From Pseudoalteromonas atlantica (GTDB taxonomy: Bacteria > Pseudomonadota > Gammaproteobacteria > Enterobacterales > Alteromonadaceae): a DNA stretch of 64,000 nucleotides. The stretch is taken from NCBI GenBank assembly GCA_007988745.1, contig BJUT01000001.1, forward strand, positions 310,001 to 374,000, given 5' to 3'. Below are positions 27,396-37,130 of this stretch, piece after piece (the stretch's first letter is position 1; every line of letters begins with the position of its first letter). The position numbers and the translations under genes are program-made. Below the pieces are notes generated by a model. The model had not been told where the DNA came from. It searched no databases and was given only the letters and a program-made list of their open reading frames with translations.

Positions 27396-27482
27396 TAACA
27401 GCTAACAGCTAACAGCTAACAGCTAACAGCTAACAGCTAACAGCTAACAGCTAACAGCTAACAGCTAACAGCTAACAGCTAA
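27396..27482. repeat. Heptamer tandem repeat (TAACAGC, about 12.4 copies)
   Basis: 87 bp of perfect head-to-tail copies of TAACAGC lie between two divergent genes: 33 bp before the CXXC protein start and about 140 bp before the 2OG oxygenase start. Perfect short-unit arrays are prone to slipped-strand change, so this may be a contingency locus acting on promoter spacing. Confidence 0.97.
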
Positions 27483-27620
27483 TTCTATTCATTTCGCCGC
27501 TAATTATAAACATTATTTTGATACTGTTTCCTAAAACAGCTTATTTATCTAACTTTATAAATATAATAAATTGCACTCCTAGATTGATAAAACCTAATTC
27601 AACAACTGGAGTTACACATT

Positions 27621-28535
27621 ATGTCTGCCACCCAATTACAACTTGCTCGTGCTCTAGCGTTACCTTCAAGAGAGGCCATGTTAAATCGTGAGCACTCAGT
27701 ACAGCATTTTTGGTACAACAACGACCAACTACTTACACAAGCCTGGAAAGAGTGGGAAGAAACCGAAGTAGATACAACCACCTTTACCCTTGACGATTCA
27801 TTACTAGATAAAAACTTACGTGAAGCCGTTAATGCTGCATGGCAAGATCCATCAAAAGAGCATTTAGTAAAATCACTACTAGAAGAAGTAGCGACTGATG
27901 TGTATCAGTTTCAATTTTTTGATCCTGAGCGCCTAGCTGTTTTACGTGGTTACCTTGAAAAAGTATGGAATGCTAACATTCCTATGCGTCCACCGTACGG
28001 TATTGTATTAAACCGCCGCGGCGCCATGCTCGACAAACGCTCAGAGGGCTATTTAGCTGCTCCTAGTTTTCAGGCATTTTATAACCAAGTATTAAATACA
28101 TACATGCGCCCTATTTCACGTTTATTGTTTCCTGAGATCATAGGTTACGATACGCAAACGTTTGGTTTTTCTATTTATTACGACCCAAGTACAGATGCGT
28201 CTATTCGTCCGCATACCGATGCATCATCAGTAACATTAAATATTAATTTAAACTTACCTGGGGAAGAATTTAGCGGATCAGAGCTTGATTTTTACGACCA
28301 AGTAAACGCAAAAGTTGTACAACTTAGCTTTAAACCAGGCACCGCCATGATCCACAAAGGCAATGTGCCACACGCGGCAAAACCTATAACCAGTGGCGAC
28401 AGAACAAACCTAGTGTTATGGCTTTTTGGCGATAATGGCCGTATACCAGCACCGGGTTCAAAACGTACAGATATTGATGCAAAAGAGCGTTGGACTACGC
28501 CAAAAACAACGCCAGACGGCTACGCACCTTTTTAA
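27621..28535 (+). CDS. 2-oxoglutarate/Fe(II)-dependent dioxygenase-like protein
   Basis: 304 residues, no signal peptide. The C-terminal half has a prolyl-hydroxylase-like double-stranded beta helix: RPHTDASSVTLNINLNL (His-x-Asp), GTAMIHKGNVPHAAKPI (distal His) and SGDRTNLVLWLFG (2-oxoglutarate-binding Arg). These are the complete iron and cosubstrate ligands. The N-terminal 130 residues are helical and unassigned. Substrate is unknown. GGAG precedes the ATG by 9 bases. The heptamer array lies between its promoter region and the divergent gene. Confidence 0.75.
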   Translation: MSATQLQLARALALPSREAMLNREHSVQHFWYNNDQLLTQAWKEWEETEVDTTTFTLDDSLLDKNLREAVNAAWQDPSKEHLVKSLLEEVATDVYQFQFFDPERLAVLRGYLEKVWNANIPMRPPYGIVLNRRGAMLDKRSEGYLAAPSFQAFYNQVLNTYMRPISRLLFPEIIGYDTQTFGFSIYYDPSTDASIRPHTDASSVTLNINLNLPGEEFSGSELDFYDQVNAKVVQLSFKPGTAMIHKGNVPHAAKPITSGDRTNLVLWLFGDNGRIPAPGSKRTDIDAKERWTTPKTTPDGYAPF

Positions 28536-28570
28536 ACGGTGCCAAGTTTAACCTTTTGTGCCTAATACTT

Positions 28571-28605
28571 GCCCATTAAATGTATTTAATAATACTTTAA
28601 TGGGC
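28571..28605 (+). terminator. Hairpin after the oxygenase gene
   Basis: 10-bp stem GCCCATTAAA/TTTAATGGGC with a 15-base loop, followed by TATTTACTTG. Probable terminator. Confidence 0.6.
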
Positions 28606-28672
28606 TATTTACTTGTTACATAACCACTTAGTTACTATCTTTTTAGTATGCCAAGTTAATTTAAACAGCCTA

Positions 28673-29422
28673 ATGAAGTTAAACTTTTTTATAATAACTA
28701 CACTGCTTGTATCCTCTTTTGCCTGTGCATCGCCTACTAAACAAAAATTAGTTGTAGGTTTTGGCGAAACCCTACCGCCTTTTGTAATGTCACATACCAA
28801 CAGCGGGCTAACCCTCGATATTATTAAAGCCGCATTAACGCCTTTAGGCTATGAAATAGAGCCACGCTATTACCCCTATACGCGCCGCGCTAAAGGGTAT
28901 GCAAAAGGCAGAATAGATATTTTAGCCGACATAAACTTAAACACCGCTAACGGAAACCAACTCAAAGGGTATATTTCTGATGAGGCCTATGTATACGAAA
29001 ACGTAGCGATAACCCTAAAAAGCAAACAGTTTAACTTTACTAAAATTGCAGATTTAACATATTACAGCTTAATTTCGTGGCCCAGCGCCGCCATACACTT
29101 AGGCGAAGAATATGCAAAAATGGCAAAAGCCAATACGCAATATTACGAAGTGCACGACCAATCTCTTCAAGTTAAAATGCTTTTTTCAAATAAGGTAGAT
29201 GTAATTCAAATGGATAAACAAAGTTTTGATTACTATCGCTCAACCCTTAAAGATATTGATACAACACAATCTGTAGATCGCTTTGCGCTGTTTGGCAAAA
29301 GCCCAAATGGCTATTTATTTAAATCAAAAAGACTACGTGATGACTTTAATATTCAACTACAAAAACTTAAAAATTCAGGTCAGTACCACAAAATTTTTGA
29401 AAAATACAAGCACGCCAAATAA
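28673..29422 (+). CDS. Periplasmic solute-binding protein (SBP_bac_3-like)
   Basis: About 249 residues. A signal peptide (MKLNFFIITTLLVSSFACA) is followed by KLVVGFGETLPPFVMSHTNSGLTLDIIKAAL, the usual opening of amino-acid-type binding proteins, and ends with FNIQLQKLKNSGQYHKIFEKY. There are no transport genes beside it, so it may be an orphan sensor or binding protein, as is common in Shewanella and Pseudoalteromonas. The start at 28673 is preferred over 28613, which would put 20 extra residues before the signal peptide. Confidence 0.8.
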   Translation: MKLNFFIITTLLVSSFACASPTKQKLVVGFGETLPPFVMSHTNSGLTLDIIKAALTPLGYEIEPRYYPYTRRAKGYAKGRIDILADINLNTANGNQLKGYISDEAYVYENVAITLKSKQFNFTKIADLTYYSLISWPSAAIHLGEEYAKMAKANTQYYEVHDQSLQVKMLFSNKVDVIQMDKQSFDYYRSTLKDIDTTQSVDRFALFGKSPNGYLFKSKRLRDDFNIQLQKLKNSGQYHKIFEKYKHAK

Positions 29423-29453
29423 AAAAAGGTCGCTTTAACTAAGCGACCTTTTT
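29423..29453. terminator. Bidirectional terminator
   Basis: 13-bp arms AAAAAGGTCGCTT/AAGCGACCTTTTT, 5-base loop, between the convergent binding-protein and TonB-receptor genes. Confidence 0.9.
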
Positions 29454-29476
29454 ACGTTTACAGCGCAAAATACCAA

Positions 29477-31585
29477 TTAAAACTTATAAGAGGCAGAAAA
29501 TTTAACGTTACGCGGTGTACCAGGTTGTACCCAAGCATCGGCAAACGAGTTTGTGTAATACGTTTCATCAAACAGGTTATTTACCTCAGCCGTAACACCA
29601 ATTGCGTCTGTAACATCGTAATTTACAAATACACGCGCGGTTGTATAACTGGGTAGTTTAAAGTCGGTACCAAAATAGCCATTGCGTTCGTCTACAAATA
29701 ATAGCCCGCCACCAAATTTAATTGCATTGCCATATAACTCGCCCGATTTAACAAGCTGCAAGCTAAGTTGATGCTCTGGTACATTTAAAAGTGACTCGCC
29801 CGCCTCTACTGTGTAGCCAAAGTTAGCATCAAAAAATGAGTTTTCTATTTGGGCATCTACATACGCATACGACGCCCAAATTTCTAAACTATCGCTAAGC
29901 TCACCCGTTAGGTCTATTTCTATTCCCTTACTTTGCGCTTCACCAATGGCGGCATAAGTAAACGCTGTTGGGTCATCTACTACTAGCATGTTGTCTTGAT
30001 CTACTTTAAATACGGCAACGGTACCAAATAACGCGCCATCGTTAAGGGTAAATTTTACACCTAGCTCAGCAGAGGTAGATTGGTTTGGCTCAAAACCATC
30101 GCCATTGGTATCAGTGCCTGTAAGCGGGCGAAAGTTTTCGCCGTAGGCTGCATAAACAGATACATAATCACCGGCTTCATACACCACACCAAACTGCGGG
30201 CTCACGCGTGACTGCGTTTGTTTTGTATTAGTGCCTGCTAAACGGTTATTTAAGCGCTGCTCGTAATCATCAAAACGAGCACCAATACGAATATCTAACT
30301 TATCGGTTACGCTTATTTGGTCTTGAATAAATACCCCTACAGACTCTTGAATCTCTACGCGGTCGGTATTAGATGTAGGCGTTGGTAATTCATACGCGCC
30401 GTATACAGGGTTAAATACATTAATGTATTGATCGCCCCGTACACGTAAAATAAATTGATCGTTTTCAAATTTATCAGCGTCAACACCCATAATTAAACGG
30501 TGCTCAAAACCGCCAAGCTCAAGGCTGCCGCTTAGCTCTGCACGCAATACATGGTATTGAGCATCAAAATCGCGGTAGCGCCTAAAGCGGTTTACTTCGC
30601 CATTAACTACGCCGCCAAAACCGGTTTCGGTTGCAAAGCCTTCCATAGAGGTATCACGGTAGTTTGCACCAAATAAAATGCTCCAGTTATCATCAAAGTC
30701 ATGAATGTACTCTAACTGATGCCCTAGTACATCGGCTTCGATTGGGCCATCGCCCGGCTCACCTAAAAAACGGCTTTGTGGTATAAGCCCAAGCTCGCCA
30801 TCTATGGCTAATACGCCTCTATCAAACGGCACTTCTTGGTCGCTGTATTCAAGCTCGTAAACAAATTGGCTGCTGTCGTTAATATTCCACACTATTGACG
30901 GGCTAAAGCCGTGTTTAGTGGTTTCTATGGTGTCTCTAAAGCTCTCGGCGTCTTCGTAAAAACCAACCAGTCTAATTGCAACGTCGTCGTTAAGCGCTGT
31001 GGTGTAATCAACATCGGCGCGGTAAGTATCAAAACTCGCTACCGAGAGCTTAATTTCACCTTGCGTATCAAACGTTGGGCGTTTAGTAACTAGGTTTACT
31101 GTACCACCTGGCTCACCACGGCCAAATAAAGCCGCACGCGGGCCTTTTAAAACCTCAACCGACTCAATACCCGACAAATCACGCGAGCCACCAAAACCGC
31201 GCCCAGCATTAAAGCCATTTACTAAATAGTTACTCGGTAGGTTTTCATCGCCTACAAAGCCACGTAACGAAAAACTATTCCACAGCCCACCAAAGTTGTT
31301 TTGGCGTGCAACAGAGGCCGATAAATCAAGCGCTTGGTCTAGGCTTACTGCACCTGCATTTTCAAGGGCTTCTAAATCAATTTTAAGCTCTGATTGTGGA
31401 GTTTCTAGTTGGCTAAAGTTACCTTGGTAAGCTTGGCGCGTAGCAACCACAGAAAGCCTCTCAATATTTGTGTTAGCACTGTGTGTTTGCTGGTTTTGCC
31501 CAGCAGCCAAAGCATGGCTGCTAAATAAGCTTACTAGGCACGCACTTAAATAGGTGAGCTTAAGCCCTGTTGTGTTGGTTTTCAT
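29477..31585 (-). CDS. TonB-dependent siderophore-type receptor
   Basis: 702 residues. Signal peptide to about residue 27, then a plug domain (VSLDQALDLSASVARQNNFGG, SIEVLKGPRAALFGRGEPGG, GTVNLVTKRP) and a 22-strand barrel ending in GTPRNVKFSASYKF with terminal Phe. The plug sequence resembles ferric-siderophore receptors such as FhuA/FpvA types. It is last in a minus-strand unit behind an ABC ATPase and two permeases (90-bp gap), which suggests they share a substrate or regulation. No Fur box is evident at the head of the unit, so iron control is not shown by the sequence. Confidence 0.88.
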   Translation of the reverse strand: MKTNTTGLKLTYLSACLVSLFSSHALAAGQNQQTHSANTNIERLSVVATRQAYQGNFSQLETPQSELKIDLEALENAGAVSLDQALDLSASVARQNNFGGLWNSFSLRGFVGDENLPSNYLVNGFNAGRGFGGSRDLSGIESVEVLKGPRAALFGRGEPGGTVNLVTKRPTFDTQGEIKLSVASFDTYRADVDYTTALNDDVAIRLVGFYEDAESFRDTIETTKHGFSPSIVWNINDSSQFVYELEYSDQEVPFDRGVLAIDGELGLIPQSRFLGEPGDGPIEADVLGHQLEYIHDFDDNWSILFGANYRDTSMEGFATETGFGGVVNGEVNRFRRYRDFDAQYHVLRAELSGSLELGGFEHRLIMGVDADKFENDQFILRVRGDQYINVFNPVYGAYELPTPTSNTDRVEIQESVGVFIQDQISVTDKLDIRIGARFDDYEQRLNNRLAGTNTKQTQSRVSPQFGVVYEAGDYVSVYAAYGENFRPLTGTDTNGDGFEPNQSTSAELGVKFTLNDGALFGTVAVFKVDQDNMLVVDDPTAFTYAAIGEAQSKGIEIDLTGELSDSLEIWASYAYVDAQIENSFFDANFGYTVEAGESLLNVPEHQLSLQLVKSGELYGNAIKFGGGLLFVDERNGYFGTDFKLPSYTTARVFVNYDVTDAIGVTAEVNNLFDETYYTNSFADAWVQPGTPRNVKFSASYKF

Positions 31586-31675
31586 TGTGAACCTTGTTAG
31601 TAATATAAGTATTTTATAATTATGGTGTTGTTACTAGGTGCGCTAAACAACGGCGGTTAGCGCGCCTAGTAAGGA

Positions 31676-32938
31676 TTACTTTGCTATAGCCTCAAAGCGT
31701 GGCATGTTATTGAGAACTGATTTAGGCGGGTTACCCTTATAAAATAACCAAGGGTAATAAAACTCACGTAATTGCTGATGATAATCACGAATTTGCTGCT
31801 CGTATGCATACGCCGCTACTGAGTCGGTTTGGGCGGCTCGCGTTAAGCTGCGCTGCAATAACAGCGGTGGCGAAAACCACGACACAACGCCTGCTAAGTC
31901 ATATTTTTTAGCGGCTGCGTCTCGGTATGCTTTAGAGAGCGACGCTGCTTTTAAATCGCCCATTTGCTGAAATGCGTAATACCATTTCCACTCAAACTCA
32001 CTGCTCATAGCAATGTATGGCGCAAGTGCTGGGTACTCTTTAATAAAAGGCTGCATAGTGGCAGATTTTGGTAAATCCCAGGCATCATTTACCGCCTCAC
32101 GCTGAGTAAGCATAATGTCGCCACCCTTAGGCGAATGCACCGACTTGTTTATAGCAAGGTCGCCTAAAATAGGAATAATAAAAGCAAATAATACCCATAA
32201 GCCAATTAGGCCAGAGGCAACGCGCGGGGCACTAGTCGCGTTTTTGCCCCACCACACACTCAGCGCAGTCCAAAATGCAAGGTATGCAATACAAAGTAGC
32301 GATACATACGCAATTTCAAACGCGCTTGCACCAGCTATAAATGCACCTATAAAAAATGGCAGCATTAAACACACTATTACAGCTAAAAACCTTACCGTTA
32401 TACGTGCGCCCCACAAAGCAAAGTACGATTTAGCCGTAGTAACCAGTAAGTCGTGCCTGCCGCTAGTGCGCTCATTTGCAAATAAGTCATGAAACAGCAA
32501 AATAATAACCAGTGGCGCTAAGGCGCTAATTACAAATACAAAATCAATTTTACCGGCTTGTGCCAGCTCGGCATTTTGCGCATCGCTTTCGTAAATTTGC
32601 CCCTCTATGGCCAATAAATTAATACGGTGTTTCCACGGGAATATATCGCGTTCCCCTAATGCTGCAAAAGCAAGGTTAGATGGCTGAGAATACGTTAAAT
32701 GAAAACTATAATAAGCCAACATGCCCGGATCGTCTTGCTTTTGCTGCACTTTAGCGCGATCGCTTTGATCTGCAGCTTTTAAACGCTCTATTGTTTGCTG
32801 CTGCGCGCTTACTTCGCTAAGCCCGCTATATATTGCAAAGCCCGATAAAACAAAGCTACATAACAGCAATACCACAAGGTACTTTTGACGCAGTAAAAAG
32901 CCCCATTCTCGTGTAAGTTGTGTAATTAAATAACTCAT
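31676..32938 (-). CDS. ABC-2 type permease, DUF3526-like (second subunit)
   Basis: 420 residues. Hydrophobic segments at about 18-38, 150-170, 190-210, 220-245 and 255-280, with a large external loop after the first. LAPLVIILLFHDLFANERTSGRHDLLVTTAKS is the ABC-2/NosY-like core. It overlaps the preceding permease gene (ATGA), so the two are coupled and probably form a heterodimer with the ATPase encoded first. Permeases of this group accompany copper, lantibiotic or peptide exporters; the cargo here is unknown. Confidence 0.8.
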   Translation of the reverse strand: MSYLITQLTREWGFLLRQKYLVVLLLCSFVLSGFAIYSGLSEVSAQQQTIERLKAADQSDRAKVQQKQDDPGMLAYYSFHLTYSQPSNLAFAALGERDIFPWKHRINLLAIEGQIYESDAQNAELAQAGKIDFVFVISALAPLVIILLFHDLFANERTSGRHDLLVTTAKSYFALWGARITVRFLAVIVCLMLPFFIGAFIAGASAFEIAYVSLLCIAYLAFWTALSVWWGKNATSAPRVASGLIGLWVLFAFIIPILGDLAINKSVHSPKGGDIMLTQREAVNDAWDLPKSATMQPFIKEYPALAPYIAMSSEFEWKWYYAFQQMGDLKAASLSKAYRDAAAKKYDLAGVVSWFSPPLLLQRSLTRAAQTDSVAAYAYEQQIRDYHQQLREFYYPWLFYKGNPPKSVLNNMPRFEAIAK

Positions 32939-34383
32939 ATAAAACGTTTTCCTACCAATTTAATACCGCCTACAAGTACTACAATCCACAGTATTAACTG
33001 TAAAAAAGCAGGTACACTTCTTTGCGCGCGAACATCAGCGCTATCTACATCAAAGGTAAAGTTTTGCAGTATTTGCCAGTTCTCTGATCCTACGCGCGCT
33101 TTTTTAGTAGCCTCGGTATTGGCGTTACGGTTCATATCAACTTGGTAATCAAGCTTTTCAATGTGTACTTTGTTAAGCCCTTGCACAAAATCAAAGCGCA
33201 GCTGTTCGGTTTCGCGTAAAAAGCGATGATGGGTTTCTATGCTTGTGCCCACTACAATCATCGACAGCGAGCGAATAGCCACCATAGGCGATACCCAACC
33301 AAAGTAACGCGATACCTGCGTTTGTTTAAGTTCACTTTGCATGCGCTGCTCGGCAAACTGGTTTAACACCTTAGTTTGTTTGGACTCTGATTCACTGGCC
33401 ACTAACCCTCTAAAGTTTACTGGCAGCTCATCAATGCTGTTTACGTTGTATTTTTTAAGTAGAGATTGTTTAAATTGCTTAAAGGCGGGATCGTTGGTGT
33501 TATGGCCATCACCTAGTTTTCTAAGCTCAGCTTTTACTGCAAAGTCGGTTTCTATTTTACCGGCCGATGGCACAGCCGTAGAGGCACTGGTACTTGCTAC
33601 TCGCGGCATAACAATGCACAGTAAAATCCACACAAACGCAAGCGCTGTAAAGCTACCACTATTTTTACTAAACACGCTCGATGCTAATAAAACAACTAAC
33701 ACCCACACGCTTAAATACAATGCATAGCCCACAATAAAACTAACAACTGCTAAAAGGCTCTCACCCGCGCTAAGCGTAAATAACGCCGACACCGCTAATG
33801 GCGCAATAATTAATCCAACAACACACAAAAGCGCCAGCCCTTTACCCGCAATAAGCGTGCTGCCCTTGGTGCCTTGCGCCAATAAATACGACAGCGTTTG
33901 CGATTCGCGCTCACGGCTAATAGAGCTGTAACCAATTAAAATAAGCAGTAACGGCGCTAATGTTTGCACTATAAAAGCTGGCGTTAAGCTGCCAAGTTTT
34001 GTTAAAGCTGTGCCTTGGCGCTGCTCGGCAAACATTGCACTATTTTGCCTATGCCCTTCTAAAAATATTGAGTTACCTGTGTAGGCATCAATCCCCGGAT
34101 CTAGGGTGCTCAGAGGGGTTGGTGTTCTAAAAGCGTAATGCCCGTAATGCACCATTCTGTGTGGGTGGCGATCGGGTTGCTCAGCAAAGCTTTGATCGGC
34201 ATTACTTTGTAATTCATTACGAGTGTGGCTAAGTTCGTGCATTGTAATGGCAGTCACCACCACAGATGAAAGCGTAAGTAATAAACCTATGGCTAAAACG
34301 GTCATCGCCAGTTTAGAGCGAAGCCAATAGCGCCACTCATCTTTGGCAACTATCACCATCTTTGAAAAATTATTTTTGCTCAT
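32935..34383 (-). CDS. ABC-2 type permease, DUF3526-like (first subunit)
   Basis: 482 residues. The opening WRYWLRSKLAMTVLAIGLLLTL is followed by a long extracytoplasmic loop (about 45-130) and five further membrane segments. LAPLLLILIGYSSISRERESQTLSYLLAQGTKG is the shared ABC-2 core, also present in the next gene. The two permeases are therefore diverged paralogues. Start overlaps the ATPase stop by one base (TAATG). Confidence 0.8.
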   Translation of the reverse strand: MSKNNFSKMVIVAKDEWRYWLRSKLAMTVLAIGLLLTLSSVVVTAITMHELSHTRNELQSNADQSFAEQPDRHPHRMVHYGHYAFRTPTPLSTLDPGIDAYTGNSIFLEGHRQNSAMFAEQRQGTALTKLGSLTPAFIVQTLAPLLLILIGYSSISRERESQTLSYLLAQGTKGSTLIAGKGLALLCVVGLIIAPLAVSALFTLSAGESLLAVVSFIVGYALYLSVWVLVVLLASSVFSKNSGSFTALAFVWILLCIVMPRVASTSASTAVPSAGKIETDFAVKAELRKLGDGHNTNDPAFKQFKQSLLKKYNVNSIDELPVNFRGLVASESESKQTKVLNQFAEQRMQSELKQTQVSRYFGWVSPMVAIRSLSMIVVGTSIETHHRFLRETEQLRFDFVQGLNKVHIEKLDYQVDMNRNANTEATKKARVGSENWQILQNFTFDVDSADVRAQRSVPAFLQLILWIVVLVGGIKLVGKRFI

Positions 34384-35210
34384 TACGCGCCTCTTTGTGC
34401 AAACGCAGCATGAACTTGCTCGGTATCAATTCGGCCGTTTTCTGGCGCGTCAAATTCGCCCACCAGCTCGCCCGCTCTTAATAAACCAATTCGGTTTGCA
34501 ACTTGGCATGCGCCGTATACATCGTGCGTTACCATTAAAATAGTGGCGCCGGTTAATGCAAGCTCACGCACTAACTGGTTAAATTCATCAATAGCAACAG
34601 GGTCAAGGCCCGATGTAGGCTCATCGAGTAAAAATATCGGGGCTTGGCGTAAAATAGCCAGTGCAATCGCAGTTTTTTGCCTCATGCCTTTAGAATACGT
34701 TTGCATAGGACGCTCCCATGCAGCTTGTTGTAGCGCTACACGGTTAAACGCAGCATTAATTTGCTCATCGGTTTTTTTAATATCAGCAAGCGATAAAAAA
34801 TACGCCACGTTTTCGCGGGCAGTTAAATGCGGATATAACGTTGCTGACTCTGGCAAATATGCTGTTTTGCCGCGTACAAAATCAAGTGCGTGTGTTACCT
34901 CTTTGCCAGCTACTTTTACAGAGCCTTGAGTGGGTTTATTAAACCCAAGCAAAGTTTTTAACGTGGTTGATTTACCCGCGCCGTTACCGCCAAGTAACGC
35001 GTAAATTTCGCCTGAGCCTACGCTAAAGTTTAAGTTTTTTAAAATAGCGTTGTTTTTAATGCTAAAACTTAACGAGTCAACTTCAATAATGGCTTCGCTT
35101 TTAACTGTTTGAGTAGCGGCTTGAGTTGTATTTAGGGCTTCATTACGTGTTTGTTCCACACGTGGAGATTCTTTCGGTGATGTTTGATTAACAGCTGTAG
35201 GTGTACTCAC
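34383..35210 (-). CDS. ABC transporter ATP-binding protein
   Basis: About 275 residues. Walker A LLGGNGAGKSTTLKTLLG, signature YSKGMRQKTAIALAI, Walker B IFLLDEPTSGLDPVA and H-loop MVTHDVYG are intact. The first 40 residues are a Thr/Gln/Glu-rich extension before the cassette (IIEVDSLSFSIKNNAI). The start is uncertain: GTG at 35210 has GAG 7 bases before it, while TTG at 35216 has poor spacing. First gene of the exporter/TonB-receptor unit. It would energise the two permeases that follow. Confidence 0.85.
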   Translation of the reverse strand: MSTPTAVNQTSPKESPRVEQTRNEALNTTQAATQTVKSEAIIEVDSLSFSIKNNAILKNLNFSVGSGEIYALLGGNGAGKSTTLKTLLGFNKPTQGSVKVAGKEVTHALDFVRGKTAYLPESATLYPHLTARENVAYFLSLADIKKTDEQINAAFNRVALQQAAWERPMQTYSKGMRQKTAIALAILRQAPIFLLDEPTSGLDPVAIDEFNQLVRELALTGATILMVTHDVYGACQVANRIGLLRAGELVGEFDAPENGRIDTEQVHAAFAQRGA

Positions 35211-35513
35211 ATTCAAACTCTATTAGGGGAAATTAGAATGTGATGAATGTTATACTATATCAAATGCATATTGCAACACTATAACATATTAATAATTAAC
35301 AAATGATGCAGAGGTTTTAATAGTGTTACCCACGTTGATTTATTCAACGGGTTTTGCCTATTACAAAATACAAAGCCATTTAGGTTAAAATCATTCATAA
35401 CGCAGCGTTTAATATTAAGTACTTAAGTTATTTACGCCTTACCTTTAAAGTAAATTGAACAATGAACTTTTCAATTGCTAAAATGCAAACCTATTTTCCT
35501 ATCAAGATATACA

Positions 35514-36218
35514 ATGGCAAACTTCAATACTCATCTAAATACTGCTGTTATCATCACCGGCTTAAGCTCAGCCACATTATTATCTGCAGATCACATTGAT
35601 TTAAACGGCGCACTTTGGTTGTGGTTTTTAGGCTCCATTGGCGGCTTATTGCCAGACATAGACTCTGATAACTCCACATCACTCGATACTATTTTTAACT
35701 TATTTGCGCTAAGTACTGTATTAATAGTAATGCATTACATTACCACAGAGCTAACTATTCAAATTAGTTTTGTCGAGCTAATTGTAGTGCCTTTGTTAGT
35801 GTATGGATTTATGAAATATATTGTCAGGCCCATTTTTGAATGGATCACAGTACATAGAGGCAGTTGCCACTCTTTATTATTTATACTGTTTTGCGCGTTG
35901 TTAACAACACAAGTAACATGGCAATTGAATGACCAATCAACCCTTTATTCGGCAACTTTTGCCTGGTTAACAGGTGGGTTTATTTTACTCGGCGGCTTCA
36001 TCCATTTATTACTCGATGAAATTTACAGCGTAGATTTAAGTAATGTGGAAATAAAACGGTCATTTGGATCGGCTCTAAAAGTGGCTGAATTTGATAATAA
36101 ATTAATTACATTGGCTTCGATTATAGCTATTACATGTTTAATCTATGTGGCCCCACCTACAGCGCAAACTATATCGGCCTTGAGTGACTGGTCTCATTTT
36201 AGGCTTTTATCTAGTTAG
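35514..36218 (+). CDS. YdjM-like membrane-bound metal-dependent hydrolase
   Basis: About 234 residues. MANFNTHLNTAVIITG with His6, GSIGGLLPDIDSDNS, RGSCHSLLFILFC and GGFIHLLLDEIYSVD are the scattered His/Asp ligands of the YdjM family (LexA-regulated in E. coli), set among six membrane segments. Enzymatic activity in the family is unproven. The start at 35514 is preferred over 35475 because it puts the HxN motif at the usual place. No SOS box is seen before this copy. Confidence 0.8.
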   Translation: MANFNTHLNTAVIITGLSSATLLSADHIDLNGALWLWFLGSIGGLLPDIDSDNSTSLDTIFNLFALSTVLIVMHYITTELTIQISFVELIVVPLLVYGFMKYIVRPIFEWITVHRGSCHSLLFILFCALLTTQVTWQLNDQSTLYSATFAWLTGGFILLGGFIHLLLDEIYSVDLSNVEIKRSFGSALKVAEFDNKLITLASIIAITCLIYVAPPTAQTISALSDWSHFRLLSS

Positions 36219-36414
36219 TTTAGTATTAAGGCAGTTTGCAATGTTACTAACTTTAACTAGTTATAACATTGCTAAATTAGTTGCCACTATTTGATACAAA
36301 ATATTTTTATAATTTTAAACGAAATAATTAAATAGTTTCACCTGTCTTATACCTGCAAGTTCGAAAGCTTTTGCATCATTTAAAGCGTCAAATATAAATT
36401 ATAAGAGGTCCTTA

Positions 36415-37017
36415 ATGGAATTTACGAATAAACGCACCACCCTAATTGCAGCATCTTTATTGTTGGCGTTAGCGATAACACAGGCTATTTTTACAGCGCT
36501 TTACAGTGGCGGAATTAGCTTTTCAAGGCAGTACGCATGGGGTCTAGAAGCGGTGCTGTTCACAGTACTTGTTGCATTTGCAGGTGCAGCTATGCTGCAA
36601 GCAAAAAATTCTCAACTAGGCTGGTCGGCAATCACATTTAGCGCTGTTCTTAACATAATACAAGTAAGTATTGGCCTAACTTTATTTTCAACATTTGGAA
36701 AAGTAGCGGGCGCAGTAGAAGGCGCACAACCATTAATTGGTGGTGTAGTGTCTTTATCATTCATGATTTACTATGCAGCTAAATTATTATTAGGCTTAGC
36801 AGCCCTTGTATTTGGCCTATCTTTTATTGCTAAAGGTGGCAAAGCCATTGGTAGCCTTACAGCCCTTGCAGGCGGTGTTGCAATACTTGCCAATGCTTTA
36901 TTAATTATTTTTGGCCGTGATGGATTTCTACCATCAGGCGTTGCTGGCGCTTCTGGTATGGTTGCAACATTACTTTTATCAATATGCTTAATAAGCCTTT
37001 ACCGCAAAGCAGACTAA
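36415..37017 (+). CDS. Unrecognised small integral membrane protein
   Basis: 200 residues with about six membrane helices (LIAASLLLALAITQAIF, GLEAVLFTVLVAFAGAAML, TFSAVLNIIQVSIGLTLF, AKLLLGLAALVFGLSFI, LTALAGGVAILANALLII, GMVATLLLSICLISLY). I do not recognise a functional family. It ends in a short basic tail (YRKAD). AGAGG precedes the ATG. It is the last gene before the accessory island and has its own terminator-like hairpin. Confidence 0.75.
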   Translation: MEFTNKRTTLIAASLLLALAITQAIFTALYSGGISFSRQYAWGLEAVLFTVLVAFAGAAMLQAKNSQLGWSAITFSAVLNIIQVSIGLTLFSTFGKVAGAVEGAQPLIGGVVSLSFMIYYAAKLLLGLAALVFGLSFIAKGGKAIGSLTALAGGVAILANALLIIFGRDGFLPSGVAGASGMVATLLLSICLISLYRKAD

Positions 37018-37060
37018 GGCCTAATACCTTATAAGTAAGGTAGCTTCTTAAATAAGTTAT

Positions 37061-37100
37061 AAACATCGGCGTGTATTAGAATGCTAATTCGCCGATGTTT
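37061..37100 (+). terminator. Terminator-like hairpin after the membrane protein gene
   Basis: 11-bp arms AAACATCGGCG/CGCCGATGTTT around an 18-base loop that itself can pair (TTAG/CTAA). It marks the left limit of the accessory region. Confidence 0.65.
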
Positions 37101-37130
37101 TACGTTTAAAGTGACTGCCATCTTATTTTT

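Noticed and set aside
27396..27482. CRISPR array
   Set aside because: The units are 7 bp and directly adjacent, with no spacers, and there are no cas genes in the window.
32115..32492. Plus-strand 125-residue ORF inside the permease gene, and the many similar ORFs opposite other genes
   Set aside because: They lie wholly opposite well-supported coding genes, have no ribosome-binding site or recognisable domain, and are explained by the strand composition of the real gene.
35217..35300. Fur box before the ABC/TonB-receptor unit
   Set aside because: Only an imperfect TGCAATATGCA-type palindrome is present; no stretch resembles GATAATGATAATCATTATC.
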